NCBI GenBank assembly: GCA_025716815.1
Contig: JAIXMN010000043.1
Coordinates: 1-64,000 of the forward strand
DNA length: 64,000 nucleotides
Source of the DNA: Dichotomocladium elegans
Lineage: Eukaryota; Mucoromycota; Mucoromycetes; Mucorales; Lichtheimiaceae
Direction: 5' to 3'
A model generated the notes under the pieces. That model was not told where the DNA came from. It saw nothing but the letters and a program-made list of their open reading frames with translations, and ran no database searches. Of the stretch, positions 32,101-42,455 are shown one piece after another (the stretch's first letter is position 1; every line of letters begins with the position of its first letter). Made by a program: the position numbers and the translations under genes.

Positions 32101-32537
32101 TCCTGCATCTGCCAGCCAGCAACCTCGCCCGGCACCGTCTCGTCAAGTGGCGGATGCACTGGTTACCACCGCACCCCCTCAAGACCTGCCGTTGTGGGGT
32201 GACCGCCAGCCGACGGCACTTTATCACTTGCGATCTCGTTGGCCCGATGATCCAGCTCCTGCAAGAGAGCTTTCCTGGCCCCGTTGGCGATGATCAGCAT
32301 CCTCTTGATGCGATCATGAATGCGCTACCCAAGCGCGCTCATGGATTGAAGCAAGGCCATTGGCGACGTACGTGGCCTATGCTTCTTTCCGCGCTTCGGG
32401 ATGTAGACACTTGCTGTCATCCTGACGCAGAATTTGACAGTGAACCTCCTCAAGGCTTGCCCTTGAAGAGTTCTTCACCCGCACTACTTCCGACGCCGAT
32501 TAACGGCTGTCCTCTTTTCGCTTCTTTGTCCGTGTAG
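29132..32537 (+). pseudogene. LINE L2 ORF2 (endonuclease-RT), frameshifted
   Basis: Three frames: 29132-30376 gives the APE-type endonuclease (ITLLTET-like VDILLLTETYLTQG, VFGDLNTRLGNQLGDHDTNP, LSLSSDHHLCVFRF). Frame 30373-30852 has the RT fingers (KAPGSDHITGAMLKPIARPL, ANYRPISLTSTFRKLIERCL). Frame 30840-32537 has the palm (VVAFLDIKSAYDSVDRQVIW, SLLYADDVAIFGSSDEVRLL) and the C-terminal C-R-C-G...H-F-I-T-C zinc-binding motif. The two 1-nt losses at about 30366 and 30780 break it; the last ~20 residues are also shifted. Start ATG overlaps the ORF1 stop as TAATG. Confidence 0.88.
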
Positions 32538-32744
32538 CTTAGCTCCCATTCTTACTTGTCCCCTCTTCCTCATCTCTTTCTCTCTTCCCTGCACGCAGGT
32601 TTTTTCGTCCCTGATGGGTTTTTCCTGTGATCACTCCCTCACTTATATCTATTTAATACTCCCCCTCCACCCCCTTATCATTACTGGCCGGTAGATTGCC
32701 TAATGGATGCTACCTTTACGAGCCATAGAATAAATAATCTTTGA

Positions 32745-32760
32745 ACTAGACCATAGAGGA
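32745..32760 (+). repeat. 16-bp LINE target repeat (copy 3 of 4)
   Basis: ACTAGACCATAGAGGA between L2 and L3, identical to the tRNA-Glu 5' end complement. Confidence 0.93.
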
Positions 32761-33030
32761 GAGACCTTGTCGAGCATCGCGCGCGGCGAATTCAAGCTCT
32801 TTTTATATTTTCCAAATTTGTCACGTGATTACCCCTATCTTATCGGATCGACAATTTCACCGTTAATTGCGAACACGTTGGAAAGCTCTAAAACAAATCA
32901 AGAACCACCTGCATCACCCCCCGACGCCCCCCCTACATCGTTATCGAAGCGGAAAGGATCGGCAGACCTTCCTAAAGCATCAAAAATCCCGCAGATAAAG
33001 AAAATCAGGGGCACCCAAACACCTGGCCCC

Positions 33031-34413
33031 ATGCCTAATCCACCCACAAGCAGCGTGCGTAGCACTCGCCCCTCGCCGGCTGCTCCCGCAACCACCCGCC
33101 CCTCTCGCCAGGCGTCACGTTCGCCTACCCGACGCGTAGCAACACCTGCTCGTGCAAATGCGCGAGCCCGAACACCAGAGGCTGTTGCAATTGGCAGCAC
33201 TTCAGACACTGTTGACTCTGTCACTGGCCTGGAGATCTGCAGTCTCACCGACCTCGACCCGCAGCCCTTGCCTCTGAACCTCCCTGCATGGGCTAGCGCC
33301 ATGGAACGCCGCTTGAACGAACAGGAGCGCGCAATTGCTGAGCAAAAGGAGTTTTCAACCGAACTTGCACGTGTGCTTGCACATAATAAGCAGCTCGAGG
33401 CGGAACTAAACGCCGCCAAAGTACTGATTGCCGATCTGCAAGGCCAACTTGCCGAAACCACCCGTGTGTCTCCCCCCAGCATGGGTAATGCTTCTATTGT
33501 TGAAGAGGCAATGGAAGTCGACCCCCGTGGCACGGCCGCATCACGTTGGGCAATGGCAACCACACCACCACCAGCCAATGCACAACCAAAAGCGCATACC
33601 ACACCAACCGCAGCTACAACTGGCGCTACACCCACAACCAAGCCAGCTAGCCATAGCCCTTCTTCTTGGGCAACCGTGGCTAAGAAAAATGCAGGCCGCC
33701 CCACCCGCCGCGCGGCGCCCAAACCTACCTCCACTCCCACCCGCGCCATGGTCGCCTGGGCTGGCCGTGGTTTCCAGCCACACGCAGAGGGCCAGAAGAC
33801 CGGATATACTTTTGTGTACCTGGCCAGTACATTCCGGATGGCCCATAGCGATGTGCGCAACCGCTTGCACATTCTTGGTGTCAATCAGGCACGAGTGATT
33901 GACATTCATTTCCCCACCAAAGGGATAGTCGGGCTGCTCGTCCACTGCTCTTATGAGGAGGAACTCCTAGAATGCCTGAAAAAGGGCGGCATTTTCCCTG
34001 TCACCTTTGATCCCCTCTCGGCATCAAATATTATGGATCCCCAATGGGACACACTCTCTCCTGCGGACAAAGCGGTAAAGGCGGTTGACCTTCACCAACG
34101 TCGGATCCTGCGCACCTGTCTGGCAACCCACAAGGCGCATGTAGGTCGTGCCGTTGCTCACTTTTTTGCTGACCCCAGCTATACGGGACCGCATGTTCTG
34201 CCCGCCACATTGCTTGCAGAACTTAACAAGCAACGCCCACCACCTATGCGCCGACAAAAAGCAATCTTACCATCCACAGCAGCTTCTAGCTTCATCGGAC
34301 CGATCCAGCAAACCAGGGAGGACGGTGACGATGTCATGGAGGAGACAATTGCGCAGGACGCCACAACCGACACCCCGAACAACAGCCCAGTTTCCGCTTC
34401 GACCAATAATTAA
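33031..34413 (+). CDS. LINE L3 ORF1 protein
   Basis: From the first in-frame ATG (33031) the protein has 460 residues; the frame is open upstream to 32767 but without ATG, so a non-AUG start cannot be excluded. The order is a Pro/Ala/Arg/Ser-rich basic N-terminus (SPTRRVATPARANARARTPE), a coiled coil around ERRLNEQERAIAEQKEFSTE to KQLEAELNAAKVLIADLQGQ, a Thr/Pro-rich linker, a globular part (GYTFVYLASTFRMAHSDVRN, LHILGVNQARVIDIHFPTKG, LHQRRILRTCLATHKAHVGR) and an acidic tail. No CCHC knuckle is seen. By analogy with LINE ORF1 proteins it should bind RNA as a coiled-coil oligomer (inference). Confidence 0.8.
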   Translation: MPNPPTSSVRSTRPSPAAPATTRPSRQASRSPTRRVATPARANARARTPEAVAIGSTSDTVDSVTGLEICSLTDLDPQPLPLNLPAWASAMERRLNEQERAIAEQKEFSTELARVLAHNKQLEAELNAAKVLIADLQGQLAETTRVSPPSMGNASIVEEAMEVDPRGTAASRWAMATTPPPANAQPKAHTTPTAATTGATPTTKPASHSPSSWATVAKKNAGRPTRRAAPKPTSTPTRAMVAWAGRGFQPHAEGQKTGYTFVYLASTFRMAHSDVRNRLHILGVNQARVIDIHFPTKGIVGLLVHCSYEEELLECLKKGGIFPVTFDPLSASNIMDPQWDTLSPADKAVKAVDLHQRRILRTCLATHKAHVGRAVAHFFADPSYTGPHVLPATLLAELNKQRPPPMRRQKAILPSTAASSFIGPIQQTREDGDDVMEETIAQDATTDTPNNSPVSASTNN

Positions 34414-37400
34414 TGTGTGATCAGCTCACGATTGCACAACTCAATGCATCAGGCATCGATCGCTCGCCTGATGAGTTGATTAATTATTGTTTAGAAGAAA
34501 ATGTAGATATATTATTATTAACGGAAACTTACCTCACTCAAGGCACACTCACAACATCATGGGCGCAATTTCACAACTATGCGCGGATTCCAGGCAACGC
34601 GAGAAGGGGCTTTGGCGGGCTATCGCTCCTGATCCGTCCTGGCTTCCCTTTCCATGTTCATCTACATCAACACCCCAATGAGTACACCATATCATGCTCT
34701 ATTGGGCCACTCACGCTCCACGGACTCTACCTCCCACCATCACTCGACCTCGCCACATACACGTCCATCATCAACCGCCTCCCAATCGACAGCAACACCA
34801 TCGTATTCGGAGATCTCAACACTCGCCTCGGCAACCAGCTAGGCGATCACGACACCAACCCCCGCGCCCCGGCATTTCACGACTGGCTTATCAGTCATGG
34901 CCTCCACGTCTGGAACGAAACATTGGCGCATGGTAAGGCCACCTACTACCAGCCCAATGTTGGCCACAGCATCATCGATCTCTTTGTGTCGCAGACCGAT
35001 GCCGTCGTCGCACCTTCGCTCACTGTGCGCGACGATCTGTCGCTGAGCTCCGACCACCATCTGTGCGTGTTCCGTTTCTTCACAGCAATGGCAGTGCCCA
35101 GACTGCCTGCTGCAAACGCGCCTCGCCAACACTGGAAACTCCAGCGCTTGAAAGAACCCGATGTCCTGGAACTCTACGTGTCCAAATTCACCCAACACGT
35201 AGAGCCCCTCCAAGAAGATATCCGCACGTGTGCCGAGCAAGAGTTTGTCGACGTCGATGGGATTGAGAGGATCGGCGAGCGGCTGACTAGCTGCATCTAC
35301 GCGGCGCTGGATGAGAGTGTCACACGCGGCACAATCCGTCCCAAGCATTGGAAGTGGTTCTGGTCCGACGACCTGCAGAAGCTTGCTGATGTACGACAGC
35401 ACAAATACCAGCAGTGGCTGCGTGCACCAAACACCATCGACCGGGCTCGTCATTGGGAGGCCTATACTGCGGCTCGAACCTCCCTCCGGGTCGCCATCCG
35501 CCGTGCTCGTTCGCAACAGTGGAAACTGTTTTGCCAGCGGATGCAGCACCACAGTTCCAGCGAGGCAAACAGTGTCGTAAAGCGCATGCGGCGAAACCGC
35601 ACACCGTCGACTGTCTTCTCCCACCCTGCTGGTCCTGATCATGCCGCCGAGACCATGATCACCCATCTCGCTGGCGTCTTTGGCGGTGATGATCCTCGTC
35701 CTCCCCTCATCGTCATGATCACCTCGACGATGTTGGTTCATCCCCCTTCCCTGTGAATCGACTTGTCCGTGTCATTCGCAAGGAAGTTCCCGCACGCAAG
35801 GCGCCTGGTTCCGACCATATTACCGGCGCCATGCTTAAGCCCATTGCACGCCCCCTTGCTCTGGTGCTTTCCCCCTTCCTCGCACTCTGCTGGCGATGGT
35901 CGCACGTACCACGGCAATGGCGTACAGCCCAGGTCGTCCCGATCCACAAGAAAGGCGACCCTACCCTTGCCGCAAATTACCGACCAATCAGTCTCACGAG
36001 CACATTCCGCAAGCTCATTGAGCGATGCCTCTTGCCTGACATCCTGCAAGAAATGCCTCCCCTCGATGTCGCGCAAGGTGGATTCCGCTCTCGTCGCGGT
36101 GCTCTTGACCAGGCCTTCAACTTGCAAGTGTTGATGCGCCAATATCGCCGCGAATTCCGCAGCTCGCCGGTTGTCGCATTCCTCGACATCAAGTCGGCAT
36201 ATGACTCTGTTGATCGGCAGGTCATATGGGACGCACTATCCGATCACCTCCGCCCACCCCTCCTCGAGCTGGTCCGCCACCTTTTCAACGACGTGCAGGT
36301 GTCGGTCATCCTCCAGAACTTTGAGTCACGTTCGATCCGTCCCAGGCGAGGCGTCCTACAAGGCTCGATCCTCAGCCCCATCCTATACGCCGTGTTCATC
36401 GACAGCCTGCCAAAGACGTTGCGTCTTGGCATCTCTCGTCCTCTGATGATCCGTGCTGTACCGTCTGCTGGTCAGACCGAGGCATCTGTCCAGCTGTTGC
36501 CTCGTTTGCAGCTACGTGATCCTGAACGCTCCGATACCGAGATTGTCCCGATCAACTCGCTGCTCTACGCAGATGATGTCGCCATCTTTGGCTCATCCGA
36601 CGAAGTCCGTTTGCTGTTGGCCATGTGCGAACTCCACTCCTCCCGCCTTGGTTACCGCTGGCACCCAAACAAGTGCACGATCGTGAACGGCGATCCTCAC
36701 GTCCACTATCGCCTATATGGAGAAAATATTGCACAAGTGCCTTGGTTTAAATACCTTGGCATCCCCTTCAACGCCAACGGTATTGACACCACCCGCATGA
36801 TACAGACCAACGCCACCAAGACCACTGCCGCCATGTCGCTTCTGCATGCGCTTGGCGCTCATCAGTACGGCTTCGGCTTGGGTGTCACACTCCGGCTGTA
36901 CCGTACCTTCATCCGCCCTATTCTTGAATACGGGCTCGCCATTATCACGCTGACTGCTGCACAGCGTCATACGCTTGAGGCGGCTCAGAGACGTTGCATT
37001 CGCCTGGCGCTGAACGTTACTGACCCGCTAGCGACCACGCCGACGATAATGCCGTTGCATCTTGGGGCATTGCCGTCCATGACATTCCGCGCTCGCATTC
37101 TGGTGTTCAAGTTCCTTTGCCGCGCATATTCTGTGCCTCCGTCGACATTGTTGGCCTGTCTCGTCACTTGTTTTCTGCGGCGTCACCACCCCGTGGAATT
37201 GTGGAATAACCTGACGAACAATGCGCTCTGGCGCGACCACAAAATTTTGACCCGCCAAGCCCCCCTTCCGCATGACCCGATGACGCATATCCTGGACCAT
37301 CATTTTGACCTGGAGCTTACGTCACGTCGCACAAAGTTTTCCTCTGTGGCCCGTGCACTGGAGGAATGGCGCTTTGATCCGATCCTGCATCTGCCAGCCA

Positions 37401-37786
37401 GCAACCTCGCCCGGCACCGTCTCGTCAAGTGGCGGATGCACTGGTTACCACCGCACCCCCTCAAGACCTGCCGTTGTGGGGTGACCGCCAGCCGACGGCA
37501 CTTTATCACTTGCGATCTCGTTGGCCCGATGATCCAGCTCCTGCAAGAGAGCTTTCCTGGCCCCGTTGGCGATGATCAGCATCCTCTTGATGCGATCATG
37601 AATGCGCTACCCAAGCGCGCTCATGGATTGAAGCAAGGCCATTGGCGACGTACGTGGCCTATGCTTCTTTCTGCGCTTCGGGATGTAGACACTTGCTGTC
37701 ATCCTGACGCAGAATTTGACAGTGAACCTCCTCAAGGACTTGCCCTTGAAGAGTTCTTCACCCGCACTGCTTCCGACGCCGATTAA
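34413..37786 (+). pseudogene. LINE L3 ORF2: APE endonuclease-reverse transcriptase, one frameshift
   Basis: Frame 34413-35756 encodes the endonuclease with TIAQLNASGIDRSPDELINY, LLLTETYLTQG (catalytic E), FGDLNTRLG (D/N) and SSDHHLCVF (D/H). Frame 35753-37786 encodes the RT with fingers ANYRPISLTSTFRKLIERCL, palm FLDIKSAYDSVDR and LLYADDVAIFG (YADD), thumb, and a C-terminal motif CRCGVTASRRHFITCDLVG. A run of four C at about 35703, where L2 has five, separates the halves, so full activity needs a frameshift or is lost. APE-type endonucleases nick the target to prime reverse transcription. ATG overlaps the ORF1 stop (TAATG). Confidence 0.9.
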
Positions 37787-38028
37787 CGGCTGTCCTCCTT
37801 TCGCTTCTTTGTCCGTGTAGCTTAGCTCCCATTCTTACTTGTCCCCTCTTCCTCATCTCTTTCTCTCTTCCCTGCACGCAGGTTTTTTTCGTCCCTGATG
37901 GGTTTTTCCTGTGATCACTCCTTCACTTATATCTATTTAATACTCCCCCTCCACCCCCTTATCATTACTGGCCGGTAGATTGCCTAATGGATGCTACCTT
38001 TACGAGCCATAGAATAAATAATCTTTGA

Positions 38029-38044
38029 ACTAGACCATAGAGGA
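38029..38044 (+). repeat. 16-bp LINE target repeat (copy 4 of 4)
   Basis: ACTAGACCATAGAGGA between L3 and the degraded unit L4. Confidence 0.93.
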
Positions 38045-40430
38045 GAGACCTTGTCTAGCATCGCGCGCGGCGAATTCAAGCTCTTTTTATATTTTTCAAA
38101 TTTGTCACGTGATTACCCCTATCTTATCGGATCGACAATTTCACCGTTAATTGCGAACACGTTGGAAAGCTCTAAAACAAATCAAGAACCACCTGCATCA
38201 CCCTCCGACGTCCCTTCTACATCGTTATCGAAGCGGAAAGGATCGTCAGACCTCCCTAAATCGTCAAAGATTCCTCTTTCGAAGAAAATTAGGGATACCA
38301 AAACATCAGGCGACATGCCTAATCCACCTATTAGCAGCGTGCGGAAAACACGCCCCTCGCCTGCTTCTTCTGCAATTACCCGGCCCGCTCGTCAGGCAAC
38401 CCAATCGCCCACAAGGCGTGAGGCAACACCGGTTTGTGCAAATGCATGAGCCCAAACACCTGAGTGTGGTGTTTTAGTTGTTTTTTTAAGTTGGACAGTT
38501 AGAATATGATGAGACTCGTGGATGCCTTTTATTCGAATGAAATCGGAATCAAGATCCTCCATCGCTACACATTTATCTACTATTTATATGATTTATGGGA
38601 GAGGTCCTAATTAGGTCAACTGGCTACTCCGTATTACACGGGTACTCGGAGATGGTAGCACTATTACAGATACGGTGCTTGTGTGTGTATCGGTGACCTC
38701 TGTCATAGATTATGCGTCCTTGTTCCTTTCAGACCATCCTCACGTCTGTAAAACCTCATAAAAACCCAATGGGAGAAAAATAGAGGGAAAAAGACTGTGA
38801 AAATGGATCCTTCAATCCATAATCACCTATGCGACACCAAGCGCTGGAAGTGGTTTGGTCCGACGACCTACAGAAGCTTGCTGATGCGCGGCAGCACAAA
38901 TACCAGCAGCGGCTACGCGCACCAAACACAAGCGACCGGCCTCGCCTTTGGGAGGCCTATACCGCGGTTCGAGCCTCCCTTCATGTTGCCATCCGGCGTA
39001 CCCGCTCGCAACAGTAGAAGGTGTTCGCCAGAAAAATGTAGCACCATAGCTCCAGCGAGACAAAGAATAGTGTCATGGGTATGCGACCTAAGCTCACATT
39101 GTAAATTGCTTTCTCCCATCCTGGTCGTCCTAATTACGCTATCAAGATCATGATCAGTACATTTTGCTGGTGTTTATGGTGGGTAATGATCCACATCCGT
39201 TTCGATGATGATGTTTCCTCGTTCCTCTGCATTATGAATCGATTTGTCCATGTCATCCGTAAGGAAGTTACCGTACGCGAGGCGTCTGGTTCTGATCATA
39301 TCATCGGCGCTATCTTAAGCACATTGTACGCCCACTTCCCCCTTCGAGCTTCTCCCCGATACCCGTTTAACGATGTTATGTGTCGGTCTTCCTTCAGAAT
39401 TTTGAAACGCACTCGATCGGTACACAGAAATAAGTTTTACAAGGTGCGCTCCTTCTACACTCTGTTCATTGATGATCTGTGCTGTGCTGACAACCTGTCA
39501 GGCTGAGACCTCAGTCCAGCTATTGCCTAGTTTGCAGCTATGTAATCCTGCACGTTCCGATACAGAGATCATCTCGATTAAATCGTTGCTATATGCAGAT
39601 GGTGTACGTACCATTTTTGTCTGACGCAACGAATTACATTTGCTGGTGGTCATATGCAAATGGTGGAACCCGAATAACTGCACGATAAAGGATGGCAGCA
39701 TCTCCAGTTCCAATATCGTCTGTATATCGGTGGGGAGAGGGGTGGTTGTTGAGCAAGTGCCTTTGTTTAATCCCTCGGCATACCTTTCAGACCCTAATGA
39801 TATCAATACTGCCCGCACATGGCCTAGACCAACGCCACCAGGATCATAACCTCCATGGGTGTTCATACATGGGCATGGCAATCAACTATACGATTTTGGC
39901 TTGAGCGTCTCGCCCAACCCGCCCTCGAATATGGGTTCGCAGTCTATCACGCTGACCAGTGCGCATCCTTACGCGCTTGAGATGGCCATTCAGCGCTACA
40001 TTCTGGTGTTCACGTACCTTTGCCGTAATCATCCTGTCCGATTATCAACATTACTGTTATGTCTTGTCACTTGCTTTCGGCGGTGGCACCACTATCGACT
40101 CGAATAATTCGTTTCTGGCAACGACCAAAACTTTTAGCCCACCAAATCTTCAACATGATCTCGATCTTGCCGCTGGCTCTCCGCACCATTTTCAAGTAGG
40201 GGTCTAATCTGGGACGGTGACATATGCATTATATACAAACAAGTGCATGCTGTTACCTCGTTCATGCAGCTGGTTCGTTTGCGCTGCGGATGTTGCATGC
40301 AAACAACATCTCCCCATGGGCATTGTGTTGCTTGATCTGCGTGATTTTCTTCCTCTCTCGCCGACTCAATGCTCCACCCCACCTTCATCATTAATACGAT
40401 GGCGTTATGAGTGACATAGTCTAGAATGTC
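38045..40430 (+). mobile_element. LINE unit L4, old and degraded
   Basis: Begins GAGACCTTGTCTAGCATCGC right after the 16-bp repeat, and its first ~415 bp match L2/L3 ORF1 with many substitutions, reaching a stop at 38447. From 38829 it resumes as decayed ORF2 (CGCTGGAAGTGGTTTGGTCC parallels 30066) with fragments of the RT region to about 40150. Large internal deletions and an LTR-like insert (38463-38820) separate the parts. No 3' end or downstream 16-bp repeat was found. Being the most diverged and the farthest from the tRNA, it is the oldest unit. Confidence 0.8.
38463..38820 (+). repeat. LTR-like insert within LINE L4
   Basis: About 360 bp with no LINE similarity splits L4. Its 3' part (AGACCATCCTCACGTCTGTA onward, 38730-38812) matches 11913-11985, part of the LTR of chromovirus element D. 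Probably a solo LTR or LTR fragment of that family; its precise edges and target duplication are unclear. Confidence 0.45.
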
Positions 40431-41464
40431 CTGGTAATACCTTGCCCCCCGAAAGGACAGGTTGCCATTTGATCTTCAATCTAAAGCGGATGGTGACCGG
40501 CGAAGGATGCTAGGGCAAAAGATTGGCACGGAAAAGGCGGACACGCAACACATAATTTGCCTCTTGAAAATTCTCGGTTATTATATGTCTGTATTTCGCT
40601 ATCTGGTAGCTAATAACAGTCTCCAAAGTATGTACGCTGTGTTTATCAACGGTATCTATTTTCATCGGGATACATCGAGCATTCTCTTTTGGTCGATTGC
40701 AAACAATGTTGGCACGTGCTGTTCGGTCATACTACTGAGGATATTATGTTTATGATCTGCAGTCTGATGAGGACCGCGATGGTGGTGGTGTTGCAACTTT
40801 GGTACAACGGACATTCGAGTGTTAGCAGTGCCAACAGTAGCCATGATATCATTTCAATTGCCACCACCAGTACACAGACCTGCTCTCTTGTGTCTTTTAG
40901 GAACTACGCTAGCTACTGGAATCGACGCATTTCAATGTATTGGAATGGAATGAAGGGATATTGAAGTGAGCTACATATTCATTGAATTTATGGTTTATTT
41001 ACGTACATATATTCGGAGTGCCCGCAAAGATAGAGGGACGGTCAAATGGTCATTAGACAGTTCCCGCTTCTATATATCGTACCTTGCAACATGAAAGGGT
41101 GGTAACACGGACATCGGTGACCAGCAGTTATCCGTGCATTTGCTTTGTTCCGGCTCATCCATGATCCCGTACAATCGCATCCATTCATTCACGCGCTCCC
41201 CGCCTGTATCGCAGAGCAGAACAGAAACATATAAGTGAATAAATTTTAGGGGTGTGTGTTCATCAAATAGCCAGGTATATTTGATCTCGTCTGATCGCCT
41301 ATCACTGATTTCACCCAGGTCGGTTGTGGACACGAGCTTTTTACCTCTACTCGATCTCTTCGGTGATCGCGAATCTTGGTGAAGACCACCTAAGCTTCAG
41401 TGCTCCGCGCTTATCATCTTGTTTGAAGCTGAGGCTGGTCACCTAGCATTAGAGTTTTTGTATT
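40431..41464. other. Non-coding stretch, nothing recognised
   Basis: About 1 kb after the LINE array with short overlapping frames on both strands and no motif, tRNA or repeat that I can identify. It is the boundary between the repeat-rich left part and the gene-bearing right part. Confidence 0.4.
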
Positions 41465-42173
41465 ATGGACCATTTTAACCTTCATTACTGCATTTCCCAT
41501 GCTGATCCTAATGGATATCCCTTAGGTATGTCTGAGTTTCGGAGTCAGACGTCTGAGCTGCTTGAAAGAGTGCAAAGCGCGAGAGAAGACGATATATCAG
41601 AGAACCCTTACGCCGATCGCACAAAGCATGTTGTTGGATGCTTGCCCACGGGTGGTGAGAATTGCGCGCCCGTCGTTATTTGACTAGAGATCGATCATCA
41701 GTGATAATCAATGGAAAACCACAAGCCATATTAGCATGTTCTGGAGATCCTCATCCGACTTTTTCTCATTGTTTAGCTTTGGGAAAAGGTATAATCAACG
41801 GTTGGAAATGTATCCCCCCGTTTTATTTTTGGGCGATCGGACTGGCCATCCATCACTCATTTCTCCGGGTCAAGAAAGAAAGGAACATGGCGTGGAACGC
41901 TGGCTCTGGATTGTGCATTTACCCATGGCCCTCGGGCAATGGCGTCAAATCTGTATCTCCATTGGTGGGGATGAATACAGAAGCCTTCCTCTCGCTCTCA
42001 TCGACTTTCTGCTGCTGCAACCCGTTTTTTTTGCTATTAGCTTTCATCGATTCTATCTTCTTCTGTCGGCTGCCATTCATTCCGTTCATTGCTCAGTCGG
42101 ACAATGGCATCAAGTTGTAACTGACACAATACGAAAGATCGGAAAGCTTATTATACGGACATCGACAATCTGA
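41465..42173 (+). CDS. Unknown open frames, possible multi-exon gene
   Basis: ATG at 41465 starts a 72-residue frame (SEFRSQTSELLERVQSARED; NPYADRTKHVVGCLPTGG). A second frame, 41736-42173, reads PPVLFLGDRTGHPSLISPGQ and FLLLQPVFFAISFHRFYLLL, a hydrophobic tail. A GGTGAGAA donor-like site at about 41654 could join them through an intron. I recognise no family, and two frames are open at once over 41736-42120, so this is weak. It could be a decayed gene. Confidence 0.25.
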
Positions 42174-42455
42174 GACATATAATATTTTATTGCATCCCAG
42201 GCTCTCTCTCGTCGGTGCATTATACGGTTTGATCGCTACTAGAGACGGTTTACTTGGTGTGCTTGGGTGGTTTGGTAGCTCCAAATTTAGACGATCAAAG
42301 ATCAAGCATGTATATAATTCGCACATGTCTCTCAAGGAAGGGAGGGCTGGTAATACTTTATTTGATTCAAATCATATTGCTTGAATTCTCAGATAAACAA
42401 TTGAGAGAATCCGCTCTGCATCGACATATGGTGCTGGAGGAGGGCAACCCATAAG

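Larger units (their letters stand above)
27505..32744 (+). mobile_element. LINE unit L2, full length but frameshifted
   Basis: A 5240-bp unit from GAGACCTTGTCGAGCATCGC to the 3' end CATAGAATAAATAATCTTTGA, flanked by ACTAGACCATAGAGGA on both sides. It is about 97% identical to L3 over most of its length. It has several 1-nt indels: multiple losses in the ORF1 middle (28150-28700), a missing C at about 30366, a missing C at about 30780 and a missing base at about 32454. It therefore cannot make intact proteins. Confidence 0.92.
32761..38028 (+). mobile_element. LINE unit L3, nearly intact
   Basis: A 5268-bp non-LTR retrotransposon from GAGACCTTGTCGAGCATCGC to CATAGAATAAATAATCTTTGA, between two ACTAGACCATAGAGGA repeats. 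ORF1 (33031-34413) and ORF2 (34413-37786) overlap by one base as TAATG. The only clear defect is one lost C at about 35703 that breaks ORF2. The 3' end has an A-rich AATAAATAA and no long poly(A) tail. Composition is GC-rich compared with the flanking host DNA. No RNase H domain was recognised. Confidence 0.93.

Noticed and set aside
32898..33884. Minus-strand 328-residue frame opposite LINE ORF1
   Set aside because: Antisense of the Pro/Ala/Arg-rich ORF1, composed of low-complexity Ala/Gly/Val text; no family signal.
27047..38044. Regularly spaced identical repeats considered as a CRISPR-like array
   Set aside because: Only four 16-bp repeats spaced by full LINE units; they are target-site duplications of a tRNA gene in a eukaryotic genome.
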